Shown here piece after piece: positions 33,901 through 43,120 of a DNA stretch of 64,000 nucleotides. Every line of letters starts with the position of its first letter. Position 1 is the stretch's first letter. The notes beneath the pieces were generated by a model. It was not told where the DNA came from. It did no database searches and worked only from the letters and a program-made list of their open reading frames with translations. The stretch is from the NCBI GenBank assembly GCA_019240475.1, contig JAFAYI010000033.1:1-64000 (forward strand), read 5' to 3'. A program made the position numbers and the translations under genes. The stretch comes from Acidobacteriaceae bacterium. Lineage in GTDB: Bacteria; Acidobacteriota; Terriglobia; Bryobacterales; Bryobacteraceae.

Positions 33901-34273
33901 GTTGTTGAGTAGTGCCGACGGTGAGTTGGGCGTCGACGGTTGTGAGCCCGACGGGCAGGTCGATGCCCTGGCGAACGAGCTTTTCGAAACCGGTCTTGGA
34001 AAACGTAAGCTCATAACGCCCGGGTAACACGGAGACGGCGTCGTAGATACCGGCGTCGTTGGTGGTAAGAGCTTTCGTGACGCCGGTGTCGGTGTTCAGG
34101 ACGGTGACCTCGACCCCAGGCACCACGGCGCCCGTCGGGTCGGTCACGGTTCCTCGAATCTCGCCGGAGTTGGTGTTTTGCGCGACGGCGAGCCAGGGTA
34201 CGGCGGAGAGCGACAAAGCCAGACAGATCAGTTGAGAAAGCCGTATAGGATGAACTGCGCAGGTGTGCCTCAT
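30947..34273 (-). CDS. TonB-dependent receptor with carboxypeptidase-regulatory-like N-terminus (Oar-like)
   Basis: The 1108-residue outer-membrane protein has a signal peptide, an Ig-like carboxypeptidase-regulatory domain at about 35-120 (GTVTDPTGAVVPGVEVTV), a plug domain (about 130-250) and a long beta-barrel ending in a C-terminal aromatic residue (IIQLGARISF), as needed for BAM insertion. This layout is the Oar-like receptor class that is greatly expanded in Acidobacteria and thought to take up or export large substrates such as glycans or peptides. The ligand is not predictable. An upstream gene on the same strand encodes a membrane-anchored putative regulator, and a TPR protein follows. 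Confidence 0.94.
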   Translation of the reverse strand: MRHTCAVHPIRLSQLICLALSLSAVPWLAVAQNTNSGEIRGTVTDPTGAVVPGVEVTVLNTDTGVTKALTTNDAGIYDAVSVLPGRYELTFSKTGFEKLVRQGIDLPVGLTTVDAQLTVGTTQQQVSVTGEAPLLQTENGEQSTTLDAQTMQTLPNVDQSWSNFTKLLPGAAGSGTGVAVNGNLPYYNNFLADGANVMLPHSANFDQMVFEDVAEVQMNTSTFSAEYGVGGAVFNQISKGGTNQWHGSAYEYFQNDALNARNFFSATVPFERFDNFGGAVGGPILKNKFFFFFNVDKTINNSSGVYTNTFPTADMRVGNFSNLAEFPIIYEPNTLGLGPHGGRIPFPNNTIPTSMLDPLALKFQSLFPAPNQSGYSNNWVGTLESPDPFLKWFGRLDYNLSDKNRITFSITQSDNPAFYPQAYPIGNQSGDVDRYNAQISDVHTISPNTVNEFRYGFTRQGNWFEPLSLNKNYPQNLGWTYPVANLPPSLQFDGTPGTTWIGPSTNAIYVENGFDTSDVVTLIRGRHILKFGGEILAYQDNSTPWGNINAGTFLFSGAFTQAAPNGSGGLGYADFLLGQVASWSASNTPIVGFREKIPQFFIQDDFKVTPTLTVNLGLRYQIQQGWHEIDNRIGDFDPTLINPVTNTPGAMWFGGQDNRTNLENTIYDIFLPRVGFAWSMHPNWVVRGGFGIYDGPWSLDTYSGGSEGLGTNSHGSLTSTDQIHPVFTLSQATYGDLNYTGPNTNPASFNGQGPPYYPRNTPMLRTYQWSFSIEHQFGGGMMAQAAYVGNHGTNLSFPNDPNQVPANLLMQSVANPGNAQNLRPFPQFTTIGGNAYDGISNYDSLQLTFKKSFTHGLQFDVNYTWSKMLDDQDSSGWGSRDGGQLWQDAYNPALNYSLSNFDIPQMFKGDLVYDLPFGKGRQWMNSNYFLDAVFGGWQIATTFVFESGSPFTPLVGTNDNSGALSGSWYPNLIGNPHIANPSVGNWFNTCTVLQDGSTYPTGCTNPAWAVPTPGTFGNAGRNILWGPGIEDVDFSLGKNFHFPLPHETGNLQIRFDALNGLNHPNFSAPGNSLGTSGAGIITSTTGNYNTTNNSFGQRIIQLGARISF

Positions 34274-34381
34274 GGTTCAAAGAGCCTCATCGGTCAATCC
34301 GAGATGTTAACGCCCTTTCGAACGTACACGTGAAACGGGGCGAAACTTGAGGTACTCTACGGGTCTTTACCCCTTGTGGCT

Positions 34382-35653
34382 TCACCAAAAGTAAGTGGCA
34401 ACCACGGTGGGGGGACCGCTTACGCCCGATAGGACGCGCGTGGAAAGAACGATTTGGATGTTCTTGCGAGACCAGTCCGGGGGCGCGCCGGTTAAAGCGC
34501 GGCTGAAGTAATTGGGATCGGTTACAAATTCGGCGGCGGCTTCGGTTCCATATTGGGTGATGCCGCCGAGAAGAACGATATTTCGCTCGGTTGTTCGATT
34601 CACGACGCGCGTGACGAGCGCGTAATCCTCTGTGATGTCGCGCTTGGGCGGCCACGCGTTGACCAGCTTCCAATCGGTCTCACCTGGTTTTTGCCGGTCG
34701 CGGATGACCTGGGCCTGGTGCTGGTGGTCGGTATCGAAGTAAAACCGAAGATCGGATGCAAGGCTCATGGCCCAGTCGTTGTCGAAGGCGCCGATGAAGA
34801 TCGAGGGGCGGCCGCGCAGATCCGCCAAGGAGACCAACCGTTCTCCGCGGAGATCGACTTCCTTGCGTTTTTGGGCAAACAGATTTACCAGGCGCGAAAA
34901 CGCTTGCGCGTCGGCGAGCGCCACGGACCGATCCCACATGGGCACAATCTCGCTGTAGGGAACCGAAGCTTGCGGCGAAGCGGCGCGGTCCGCATTGTAG
35001 CCTTCGAGGAACCATGCGCCGAGAGCGCGGGCCGTATTCGGCTGGAAGGTATAAAACTGAGGCTGGCCCATGCAGACCAGCACGCTCTTAGTGGTCAGCA
35101 GCGGCCCCCAGAAGCGATCGAGCGCGCCAGGGCGCATGACAAACCAAAGAGAGATAAAGAAGGCCGCGAGGGCGAGGACAACGGCGCCGGCCGCAAACCG
35201 GCCGAGGGGCGGCACGCGAGGGGCCGGGGCCGGGCTGTGAACGACGACGGGTGGGGCCAGTTTCGGGCGGTCTGGCGCAACGTAATGAGCCTCGGGTACA
35301 TACGATCCCAAGGGAAGGCTGAAGCGCAATCCGCGGCCGTCTGCTTCGAGATAGTATTGCGCCAGGCGTTTACGAACCTCGCCGGCAGTGCCTCGCACGA
35401 TGGGATCTTGATTGGTATCGTAGTGGGGCTCGCGATCGAACACGTCCACCCCTAGCGTGCGTTCCTTCAGGCAATCGACGCGCCCTTCGACGGCGGCGCC
35501 GACGATGTGCCGCAGAAAGCGGCTGCATTTCTTGCTGGAACGGAAGTGGTGGCTTTCGAGGACTCGTTCAAGCTCGGCCAAGATCTCGCCCTTCGGCAGG
35601 ACAGACCAGCCGGCGGGGACACTCACACTGGGAGTGTTCTCGATCGACCCCAT
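34382..35653 (-). CDS. Membrane-anchored putative regulatory protein, acidobacterial family
   Basis: I recognise the N-terminal half as a family common in Acidobacteria and often annotated only as hypothetical or adenylate-cyclase-like: FRSSKKCSRFLRHIVGAA, LKERTLGVDVF and DPIVRGTAGEVRKRLAQYY at about 35-101, probably a DNA-binding or signalling fold. A Pro-rich linker leads to one membrane segment at about 152-173, then about 250 residues outside the membrane with no motif I can name. This inverted ToxR-like layout suggests a one-component sensor. It precedes the TonB-dependent receptor gene by 108 bases on the same strand and may control it. Both the function and the pairing are inferred. 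Confidence 0.75.
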   Translation of the reverse strand: MGSIENTPSVSVPAGWSVLPKGEILAELERVLESHHFRSSKKCSRFLRHIVGAAVEGRVDCLKERTLGVDVFDREPHYDTNQDPIVRGTAGEVRKRLAQYYLEADGRGLRFSLPLGSYVPEAHYVAPDRPKLAPPVVVHSPAPAPRVPPLGRFAAGAVVLALAAFFISLWFVMRPGALDRFWGPLLTTKSVLVCMGQPQFYTFQPNTARALGAWFLEGYNADRAASPQASVPYSEIVPMWDRSVALADAQAFSRLVNLFAQKRKEVDLRGERLVSLADLRGRPSIFIGAFDNDWAMSLASDLRFYFDTDHQHQAQVIRDRQKPGETDWKLVNAWPPKRDITEDYALVTRVVNRTTERNIVLLGGITQYGTEAAAEFVTDPNYFSRALTGAPPDWSRKNIQIVLSTRVLSGVSGPPTVVATYFW

Positions 35654-35760
35654 TGGTCCGCACTATATCACGTACGGCTCCGGCCTTGGGCGCAGGGTAA
35701 AGTTCCGTAAAGTACCTGAACGGTTACACGCGCGGCGGCCTACAGTCCCACTTGTTACCG

Positions 35761-36999
35761 ATGCCGTGTTCGCGCCGCCAATTCATAAACGCCGGAATTG
35801 CAGGGCTGTCCGGAAGCGCTCTTCTCGCCGGCCGTCAAAGTCAAACGCAAACGCCGGCCGGATTCGTCAAGGTTAGCGGCAAAGACCTGATCGCTCCCAC
35901 GGGCGAGAAATTGCGGCTGCGAGGAATCAACCTCGGCAACTGGTTCGAACCGGAAGGGTATATGTTCCTGTTCGAAGGCGGTCCGCAATCGCCGCGCGAG
36001 ATCGAAGCGTTCTTCGACGAGTTGATAGGGCCGGCTGCGGCCGCGCAGTTTTGGAAGGAATACCGGCGCCGCTATATCACTAAGAGCGACATCGAGTGGA
36101 TCGAGCGCTCGGGCCTGAACTCGGTACGCATCCCGCTGCACTATAAGTTTTTCCTGCCGGATGGCGATGGGTTCGAAATGTTGGACGCGGCTTTGGAATG
36201 GTGCCGCGTCTCGGGCATCTGGGTCGTCCTGGATATGCACTGCGCTCCAGGGGGCCAGACGGGCGCGAACATCGACGATAGTTGGGGGTACCCGTGGCTG
36301 TATGAGAGCGGCCAGGAGCAGGACCTGCTCTGTCAGATCTGGAAGCAGATTGCGCAGCGCTATCGAAACGAACCCGCAATCATCGGATACGACCTGCTGA
36401 ACGAACCCATTCCGCACTTCCCGCAGTTGCAGAAGTACAACGTCGATCTGGAGCCGTTGTACCGAAGGATCACGGCGGGCATACGGGAAGTCGATTCGAA
36501 TCATGCGGTCATCCTGGAGGGCGCGCAGTGGGCGACCAATTTCACAGTGTTTGGGCCGCCTTTCGATTCGAATGCCATATACCAGTTCCACAAATATTGG
36601 ATGAAAGTAGAGCCAGCGGCCATAGGGGCGTATGTGAATTTTCGAGACCGCTATAACGTGCCGATCTGGCTAGGCGAATCGGGCGAGAATACGGACGAAT
36701 GGATTCGCGACTTTGCCGGGCTTTTGAATCAAAACGACATCGGCTGGTGTTTCTGGCCGTACAAGAAGATGGAAAAGCCGTCGTGCATGACGTCGGTGGT
36801 GAAACCTACTTACTGGGATGAGATTACCGCGTTCGCGAAATTGCCTTCGGGCACTGGGAATGCGGAAAAACGGATCGCAAGCAGGCCTTCGATGGAACAC
36901 GTGAAGGCGGCGTTCGCCGAGCTACTGGACAATATTCGATGGGAAAACTGCCGGGTGAACGCGGGCTATCTACAGGCGCTCGGGCTGAAAGGTAGTTAG
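35761..36999 (+). CDS. Tat-exported glycoside hydrolase family 5 enzyme
   Basis: The 412-residue protein has a twin-arginine signal (CSRRQFINAGIAGLSGSALLA) and a GH5/clan GH-A TIM barrel: RGINLGNW near the N-terminus, SVRIPLHY, the acid/base Glu in YDLLNEPIPH and the nucleophile Glu in IWLGESGENT. Such enzymes cleave beta-glucans, cellulose, mannan or glucosylceramides; the specificity cannot be told. ATG 35761 is preferred to TTG 35752, three codons earlier. It is divergent from the membrane-anchored regulator. Plant-polymer use fits a soil acidobacterium. Confidence 0.9.
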   Translation: MPCSRRQFINAGIAGLSGSALLAGRQSQTQTPAGFVKVSGKDLIAPTGEKLRLRGINLGNWFEPEGYMFLFEGGPQSPREIEAFFDELIGPAAAAQFWKEYRRRYITKSDIEWIERSGLNSVRIPLHYKFFLPDGDGFEMLDAALEWCRVSGIWVVLDMHCAPGGQTGANIDDSWGYPWLYESGQEQDLLCQIWKQIAQRYRNEPAIIGYDLLNEPIPHFPQLQKYNVDLEPLYRRITAGIREVDSNHAVILEGAQWATNFTVFGPPFDSNAIYQFHKYWMKVEPAAIGAYVNFRDRYNVPIWLGESGENTDEWIRDFAGLLNQNDIGWCFWPYKKMEKPSCMTSVVKPTYWDEITAFAKLPSGTGNAEKRIASRPSMEHVKAAFAELLDNIRWENCRVNAGYLQALGLKGS

Positions 37000-37088
37000 C
37001 TTCCGGCGGCAGCCCGACCGAGAAGCGGACCTGCGGGCGCGCTTGGTTCGGGCGGTTCTCATGCTATTCGCTATCATCCAAGAGGCGC

Positions 37089-39053
37089 ATGCGCAAACGA
37101 CTCCGGTGGTTTGTCCTCGCAGCCCTAGCGACTGCGGCCTGGGCGCAGGTTCCCTCGCCCCGACCGAATGAGACGAACGCGCCGGCAGTTGCGGCGAAGC
37201 AAGGGCCCAGCGAGCGGCCACTTACGGCAGAAGACCTGACGGCGTTTGTGGATGGCATCCTGCCCATTCAGCTCGACCGCAGCGACGAAGCCGGCGCGGT
37301 GGTTGCGGTCATTCGAGACGGACAGGCGGTGTTGAAGAAGGGCTACGGCTATTCGGACGTCGAGAAGAAGACGCCCGTCGATCCGGATGTGACCGGGTTC
37401 CGTCCTGGATCGATTTCAAAACTATTCACCTGGATCTCGATCATGCAATTGAAAGAGCAGGGAAAGCTGAAGCTGGACGACGATGTCAACCAGTACATAG
37501 ATTTCAAGATTCGCGAACCGTGGGGCAAGCCGGTCACGATTCGCGACCTGATGACGCATCGTCCGGGTTTCGAAGAAGCGGTTCGCGATCTCATTCAGAA
37601 ATCGCCGGCTGCTCCGATCCCGCTACGGCAATATCTTGTGGAGAATCAGCCCGCCCCGATTTTTCCGCCTGGCGAGGTTCCCGCGTATTCCAACTACGGC
37701 GCGGGCTTGGCGGGATACATTGTGCAGCGCGTCAGCGGAGAGCGCTACGAAGACTATGCGCGCGCGCATATTTTCGAACCGCTCGGCATGTCGCGGTCTT
37801 CCTTCGAGCAGCCGTTGCCGAAAAATTGGGGCGCGCGCCCGACGGCAGGATACGGCACGGCAGAAGAGAAGATGCTGCCGTTCGAAATCGTGTCGCCCGC
37901 TCCGGCGGGCGCGCTAACGACGACGGGCGCCGACATGATTCGTTTCGCCGCGGCGCTGTTGCATGGCGGCGAGCTGGACGGCAAGCGCATTCTTCGGCCG
38001 GAGACGCTGGCCGAAATGTGGACGCCGCAGTTTCAAGCGAACCTTCGGTTGCCCGCGATGTGCCTGGGCTTCTATGAAGAGCAGCGGAATGGCGCGCGCT
38101 GGGTGGGCCATGGCGGAGACTTGGTTGCCTATCACAGCGAGCTGCTCCTTCAGCCCGAGACGAAAACCGCATTCTTCGTTTCTTACAACTCGGCCGGCGC
38201 GGGGCGTGGCGCAAGCATCGAACGGCCCGAGTTCTTCCACCAGTTCGCGGACCGTTACTTCGGGCCCGCGCAGGCGCCCGCGACCGTTCCCAAGCAAGCG
38301 GGCACTCCCGCGCGCGAGGCAGCCGGGTCCTATTGGTCCACGCGCCGCGGTGTCGAGAACCGCTTGCAGTTTCTGAATCTTTTGGACCAGCACGAAGTTT
38401 CCGCCGACAAAGACGGAAATCTGGTGATGGGCGATTCGAAATCTATCAGCGGAGAAACGATCCCTTGGAAACCCGCCGGGCGCGATCTATGGGTTTACCC
38501 GGAGGGCCAATCGTATTTGGCGGCGATCCGCGATTCGAGCAATCGCATTGTTCGACTCGCGCCCGGCTTTCCCGCCATGCAATTCGAGCGCGTCCCCTGG
38601 TATGCGAGCTCGCAGCCGAATTTGTGGGCGCTCGGGCTAAGCCTGTTTACGTTTGTCTGCGTCATTTGGACGGCGGTCCAGCGCTGGCGCCAACGTAAGC
38701 TGCGGCCGAGGGCCGAAGCCGCTCTGCGCCGTAATCGCGCGGCCCAAATCGCGGCCGGTATTCTTTGGATCGGAATCACGGCGGTGGTCGTGATTTTCTC
38801 GGCCGAGGTCGCCGGGCCGGCTACGTTTCCGCCATCCCATCGCTTCGACACGGTCTTCGTCGCGCTCAATATAGTGGTAGCGGTCGCGATGCTATTTTCG
38901 GCCTTGGCAATCGCAGCCGCGCTTTGGACGTGGCGCCGTCTGCCGGCTGGCTACTGGCTCCGTTTTCGAATCGCGGCCGTCGCGCTTGCGAACCTGTTCG
39001 CGATCTGGTTCGGTTTTTATTGGAAACTGATCGGACCGGTAGCCCACTATTAG
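37089..39053 (+). CDS. Beta-lactamase/DD-peptidase-like serine hydrolase with C-terminal membrane domain
   Basis: The 654-residue product has a signal peptide (MRKRLRWFVLAALATAAWAQ) and a class C beta-lactamase-type domain with the nucleophile motif SISK (Ser108-Lys111) and the YSN motif. A lipocalin-like linker region follows at about 400-510, then four hydrophobic segments at about 520-650. Family members include DD-carboxypeptidases, esterases and D-aminopeptidases, so the exact reaction is open. The protein would be held in the inner membrane with the catalytic domain in the periplasm. Proline dehydrogenase follows 7 bases later, so the two share a transcript. Confidence 0.88.
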   Translation: MRKRLRWFVLAALATAAWAQVPSPRPNETNAPAVAAKQGPSERPLTAEDLTAFVDGILPIQLDRSDEAGAVVAVIRDGQAVLKKGYGYSDVEKKTPVDPDVTGFRPGSISKLFTWISIMQLKEQGKLKLDDDVNQYIDFKIREPWGKPVTIRDLMTHRPGFEEAVRDLIQKSPAAPIPLRQYLVENQPAPIFPPGEVPAYSNYGAGLAGYIVQRVSGERYEDYARAHIFEPLGMSRSSFEQPLPKNWGARPTAGYGTAEEKMLPFEIVSPAPAGALTTTGADMIRFAAALLHGGELDGKRILRPETLAEMWTPQFQANLRLPAMCLGFYEEQRNGARWVGHGGDLVAYHSELLLQPETKTAFFVSYNSAGAGRGASIERPEFFHQFADRYFGPAQAPATVPKQAGTPAREAAGSYWSTRRGVENRLQFLNLLDQHEVSADKDGNLVMGDSKSISGETIPWKPAGRDLWVYPEGQSYLAAIRDSSNRIVRLAPGFPAMQFERVPWYASSQPNLWALGLSLFTFVCVIWTAVQRWRQRKLRPRAEAALRRNRAAQIAAGILWIGITAVVVIFSAEVAGPATFPPSHRFDTVFVALNIVVAVAMLFSALAIAAALWTWRRLPAGYWLRFRIAAVALANLFAIWFGFYWKLIGPVAHY

Positions 39054-39060
39054 CTTTTCG

Positions 39061-39975
39061 ATGCTGCGCCGCACACTTCTTCAACTTTCCGAACAGGGTT
39101 GGCTGCGTCGTTGGATGGAGCGCTCGCCGATTTCGCGAAAACTCACTTCGCGCTTCGTCGCCGGCAGCGCGCTCGACGATGGCGTCGGCGTTCTGAAGAA
39201 ATTGTCAGGCGATGGGATGTTGGGGACGCTCGATTTTCTTGGCGAAAACGTCAAGTCGCTGGAAGAAGCGGCACAATCGCGCGAGGCTTATCTGGCGGCG
39301 CTCGATGAGATTTCGCGGGCTCAACTGCCGGCAACAGTGTCTATCAAGCTGACGCAATTCGGGCTGGACTTCTCCGAAGAAGCTTGCCGCGCCAACGTGG
39401 TCGGGCTGGTGGAACGGGCCGCCGCGATGGGCAGCCGCGTGGAAATCGACATGGAATCGAGCGACTACACGGACCGGACGCTGCGGATTGTGAGTTCGTT
39501 GCAAGAGCAGATGCCGGGTCATGTGCGAGCCGTCATTCAAGCCTATCTTTACCGGAGCGAAGCCGACATTCGCATGCTCTCGGGACGTAAGATTCCGGTC
39601 CGGCTCTGCAAAGGCGCCTACCACGAACCGTCGACAGTGGCGTATCCGGGCAAGGCCGAAGTAGACGCCAACTACGTGAAGCTGATGAAGCTGCTGCTCG
39701 ATGAAGGAACTTACCCGGCGATTGCAAGCCACGATGAGAAAATAATCCGCCAAGCGCTACGGCATATCCAGGAACAAAACATCGCGCGCGACCGTTTTGA
39801 GTTTCAAATGCTGTACGGGATTCGCCGCGATCTGCAGCGAGAACTGGTGGGCGAAGGATTTCGCCTGCGCTTGTACGTCCCTTACGGAAACGCCTGGTAT
39901 CCGTATTTCATGCGCCGCCTGGCGGAGCGTCCGGCGAATGTGATTTTTTTGGCGAAGAACCTGCTTAGAAGTTAA
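39061..39975 (+). CDS. Proline dehydrogenase
   Basis: The 304-residue enzyme is a stand-alone PRODH (FAD TIM barrel), which oxidises proline to delta-1-pyrroline-5-carboxylate and passes electrons to quinone. Motifs are VSIKLTQFGLD, VEIDMESSDYTD, IRLCKGAYHE-like (PVRLCKGAYHEP) and FEFQMLYGIRRDLQ, the last two forming the FAD and substrate site. Length and motif order match the short bacterial form, which lacks the P5C dehydrogenase fused in PutA; that enzyme must be elsewhere. It starts 7 bases after the serine hydrolase, suggesting use of proline-rich peptides, though this is inference. Confidence 0.94.
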   Translation: MLRRTLLQLSEQGWLRRWMERSPISRKLTSRFVAGSALDDGVGVLKKLSGDGMLGTLDFLGENVKSLEEAAQSREAYLAALDEISRAQLPATVSIKLTQFGLDFSEEACRANVVGLVERAAAMGSRVEIDMESSDYTDRTLRIVSSLQEQMPGHVRAVIQAYLYRSEADIRMLSGRKIPVRLCKGAYHEPSTVAYPGKAEVDANYVKLMKLLLDEGTYPAIASHDEKIIRQALRHIQEQNIARDRFEFQMLYGIRRDLQRELVGEGFRLRLYVPYGNAWYPYFMRRLAERPANVIFLAKNLLRS

Positions 39976-40022
39976 GCGGGCAAGCGGGAACCTGCTCGCA
40001 CGGGAAGGAGTCTAATAAAGGA

Positions 40023-40475
40023 ATGAAGTACTGGCTCTACCTTTTGGCCAAGCTAGCCGCGGCCGCCGGAGCCGTATGCCTGCTGCAATTCGCGCTCGTG
40101 TACTTTTATCCCGAGCCGCCGCCACCGCTGCCTCGGTTTGGTCCTCCTCCGCCCCTGTTTCTGCACGACATGCTGTTCACATTCGCAACCTTGGGCGTGT
40201 GGTTGATCGGCGCGGGATTGTTCTCCGTTATCCTTTCGGATCATCGCCGCCGTTGCCGCACTTGTTTGCGGCGGTTGATTATGCCAATCAATAGCGGCTC
40301 GTGGGGTCATATGGTCATCTTCGGCCGGCCGCGGACCGAGCTGATCTGCCCGTTCGGGCACGGAACTTTGAGCATTGAAGAGCTCCAGATCACCGGCCGC
40401 CAGATGGCTGATTGGCAGCCGCACGACGACAACATCTGGAAAGAGTTAGAATCGTATAATCAAGCCCGAAGGTAA
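40023..40475 (+). CDS. Small membrane protein with Cys-rich zinc-ribbon-like motif
   Basis: The 150-residue product has two predicted membrane segments (about 5-30 and 48-72) separated by a Pro-rich loop (PEPPPPLPRFGPPPP). A cytoplasmic tail with CRTC and, about 34 residues later, CPFGH could bind one metal ion. I do not recognise a named family. GGAAGGAG about 13 bases upstream supports ATG 40023. It lies 47 bases after proline dehydrogenase and 53 before the PBP gene, all on the plus strand. Confidence 0.75.
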   Translation: MKYWLYLLAKLAAAAGAVCLLQFALVYFYPEPPPPLPRFGPPPPLFLHDMLFTFATLGVWLIGAGLFSVILSDHRRRCRTCLRRLIMPINSGSWGHMVIFGRPRTELICPFGHGTLSIEELQITGRQMADWQPHDDNIWKELESYNQARR

Positions 40476-40528
40476 CGTAGGGTAGCGCCGGGCGTCCAAG
40501 TCATTAGAGTCCGATTCAGGCTAGAGAT

Positions 40529-43030
40529 TTGCCCGTCCGCATCAAAGTTCCGAAGGCGCGTTCCGCGCGGTCAGTTGTCAAGCATCCGCTAACACAGGTT
40601 CTGCTGTTTGGCGCGCTTGGAGTTCTCACGGCGGCGTTCATCGTTGTCTGGTTCTATTACTCCAAGTACGCGCGCCTCACCGATGAAAAGCTAACACTGG
40701 GTCCGTTTCCCAACTCGTCGCTGCTGTATGCGGCGCCGCAGGTGGTAGGCGTGGGCGATGCCGGAACGCCGCTTCAATTGGCGGCGCGGCTCCGCGAGAG
40801 CGGCTACACCGAAGATGCGCGCACGAATCCGATGGGCTGGTTTCATCTGCGCCCGAGCGCGATCGAAATCTTTCCCGGCCCTCATTCGTATGAAGGTTCG
40901 AATTCCGAGGCGGGCGTTCTGCGCTTCGAAGAGGGAAAAATCTCATCCATCATCGCGCTGAGCGACAACACTGCGCGAACCGAATACACGCTGGAGCCCG
41001 AGCTGCTCAGCAGCATGTACGACAAGAACCGGGAGAAGCGGCGGCTGGTGAAATACGACGACATTCCGCCGGTGCTGGTGCAGGCGCTCATCTCGGCGGA
41101 AGACAAACGCTTTTTCCAGCATTCGGGGCTCGATCCCATTCGCATCGCCAAGGCGGTGATGGTGGATGTGCGGGAGCATCGCCAAGCGGAAGGCGCATCC
41201 ACGTTGACGCAGCAGCTTGCGCGGATGTTGTGGCTGGACAGCCGCAAGACGTGGACCCGCAAATTCGACGAAGCGCTGATCACGATTCACCTGGAGCAGA
41301 AGCTGTCGAAGCAGAAGATCCTGGAGTATTACGCGAACCAGGTGGATCTGGGGCGGCGCGGTTCGTTCGCGATCCGCGGATTCGGCGAAGCTTCGCAGGC
41401 ATACTTCGGCAAAGGCATCCGACAACTCACTTTGCCGGAGGCGGCGACGCTTGCGGGGTTGATCCAGGAGCCGAGCTTCCGGAATCCGGTGCGCTGGCCG
41501 GAGCGGGCCAAAGCGCGCCGCAACGTTGTCCTGAAAATGATGCTCGACAACGGCTACATCTCCACGTCTCAATATGAGGCCGCATGCCAGGCGCCCATGG
41601 CGATTGCGCGGCAGGGCATCGAATCGGCGGACGCGCCCTATTTCGTGGACCTGGTGAACGAGCGGCTGGCGGACGATTTCCACGATAAAGATTTTCAAGA
41701 TACCGGCTCGAAGATCTACACGACGCTCGATCCCGATCTGCAGCGCGATGCGGCCGAATCGGTTGCGCTGGGCATGCGCGAAATCGAAGCGCTGATTGCG
41801 AAGCGCCACAAGGAAGGCGTGACGCTCGAAGAGCCGCAGGTTGCGCTGATCGGCCTTGATCCGCATACGGGTGAAGTGAAGGCGCTTATCGGAGGCAAGA
41901 ACTACGGCGTGAGCCAGTTGAACCACGTGCTGGCGAAGCGGCCCTCGGGAAGCGTGATCAAGCCGTTCGTCTACGCCGCGGCGCTCAACACCGGGCTGAA
42001 TAGCGAGACGACTCCGCTGACGCCCTCGACTGTTTTCGACGATTCGCCGCAAACGTTTTATTTCGACGGCAAGACATACGAGCCCGTGGATTACCACCAC
42101 AGCCAGTGGCTTGGAGAAGTGACCATGCGTACGGCCTTTGCGAAGTCTTTGAACGTGCCGGCGGTCGAAGTCGCGCAGGCCGCCGGATTCGATAACGTCG
42201 CAAAGCTTGCGCAGGCGGCCGGTCTCGAAGATATACGCGCGACGCCGGCGATGGCGCTCGGTTCCTACGACGTGACTCCTCTGGAGATGGCGGGCGCCTT
42301 CACTCTGTTCGCCAACAAGGGAGTAATGGTGTCGCCGCGGTTGATATCGCGCATCGACGACAAATCGGGCCGCGACATCTGGCAATCGGAACCGGAAACC
42401 AAGAAGATCCTCGATCCGCGCGTGACTTTCTTGATGGTGAGCCTGATGCAGGAGGTGTTGCGCAGCGGCACCGGGGCGGGCGTTCGCGCGCGGGGATTCG
42501 CTCTGCCGGCGGCAGGGAAGACCGGCACCTCGCATGACGCCTGGTTCGCGGGCTTCACCACTAAACTGCTTTGCATCGTGTGGGTGGGCCTCGACGATTA
42601 CCAGGACCTGCACATGGACGGCGCGAAAGCCGCGCTTCCGATCTGGACCGAATTCATGAAGCGCGCCCATAAGCACCGCGCGTATCGCGATGTCGGCCAG
42701 TTCGAAATTCCGGACGGAGTGGTGAGCGCGCAAGTGGATGCAGACACCGGAGGCCTGGCAACCAGCGCCTGTCCGAAGACGGTGACCGAATATTATTTAG
42801 TCGGCACTCAGCCAAGCCAGTTCTGCCCACTGCATCAGAGCGGCACGACGGAGGTAGCCGGATGGGAAGATGCGCCGGCGCCCCAGCCGGTAACGCCTTC
42901 GACGGTTATGACGCAATCGGGCAATCCCGTGCCGGCGCAAGATCCGCTGGCGCAGAACCAGCCGCCTCCGCCGCCCAAGCCTCCGAAGAAGCCGGGTTTG
43001 CTCGATAAGCTCAAAGGCATTTTCCACTAG
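40529..43030 (+). CDS. mrcB: Class A penicillin-binding protein, PBP1B-like
   Basis: The 833-residue bifunctional enzyme polymerises and cross-links peptidoglycan. A cytoplasmic basic tail and one membrane helix (about 25-48) precede a UB2H-like regulatory domain. The GT51 glycosyltransferase domain carries catalytic Glu in SAEDKRFFQHSGLDP and EGASTLTQQLARML. The transpeptidase domain has SVIK (in PSGSVIKPFVYA) and KTGTS. A Pro/Gln-rich C-terminal tail follows. Start codon TTG 40529 gives a correct N-terminus and no ATG is nearby. The UB2H-like segment points to PBP1B rather than PBP1A; the symbol is a best guess on that basis. Confidence 0.92.
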   Translation: MPVRIKVPKARSARSVVKHPLTQVLLFGALGVLTAAFIVVWFYYSKYARLTDEKLTLGPFPNSSLLYAAPQVVGVGDAGTPLQLAARLRESGYTEDARTNPMGWFHLRPSAIEIFPGPHSYEGSNSEAGVLRFEEGKISSIIALSDNTARTEYTLEPELLSSMYDKNREKRRLVKYDDIPPVLVQALISAEDKRFFQHSGLDPIRIAKAVMVDVREHRQAEGASTLTQQLARMLWLDSRKTWTRKFDEALITIHLEQKLSKQKILEYYANQVDLGRRGSFAIRGFGEASQAYFGKGIRQLTLPEAATLAGLIQEPSFRNPVRWPERAKARRNVVLKMMLDNGYISTSQYEAACQAPMAIARQGIESADAPYFVDLVNERLADDFHDKDFQDTGSKIYTTLDPDLQRDAAESVALGMREIEALIAKRHKEGVTLEEPQVALIGLDPHTGEVKALIGGKNYGVSQLNHVLAKRPSGSVIKPFVYAAALNTGLNSETTPLTPSTVFDDSPQTFYFDGKTYEPVDYHHSQWLGEVTMRTAFAKSLNVPAVEVAQAAGFDNVAKLAQAAGLEDIRATPAMALGSYDVTPLEMAGAFTLFANKGVMVSPRLISRIDDKSGRDIWQSEPETKKILDPRVTFLMVSLMQEVLRSGTGAGVRARGFALPAAGKTGTSHDAWFAGFTTKLLCIVWVGLDDYQDLHMDGAKAALPIWTEFMKRAHKHRAYRDVGQFEIPDGVVSAQVDADTGGLATSACPKTVTEYYLVGTQPSQFCPLHQSGTTEVAGWEDAPAPQPVTPSTVMTQSGNPVPAQDPLAQNQPPPPPKPPKKPGLLDKLKGIFH

Positions 43031-43120
43031 CCTCGGTACCAACCGGCTCAGTACCAAAACCCGCCGCCGACCGCGCTAGCTCAAATAGGTATATAGTAAT
43101 GAGACAAGGGGGGTCGCACG

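Noticed and set aside
40943..42733. 596-codon minus-strand open frame opposite the PBP gene
   Set aside because: The PBP1B-like motifs are unmistakable on the plus strand; the opposite frame is Arg/His-rich low-complexity shadow coding common in GC-rich DNA.
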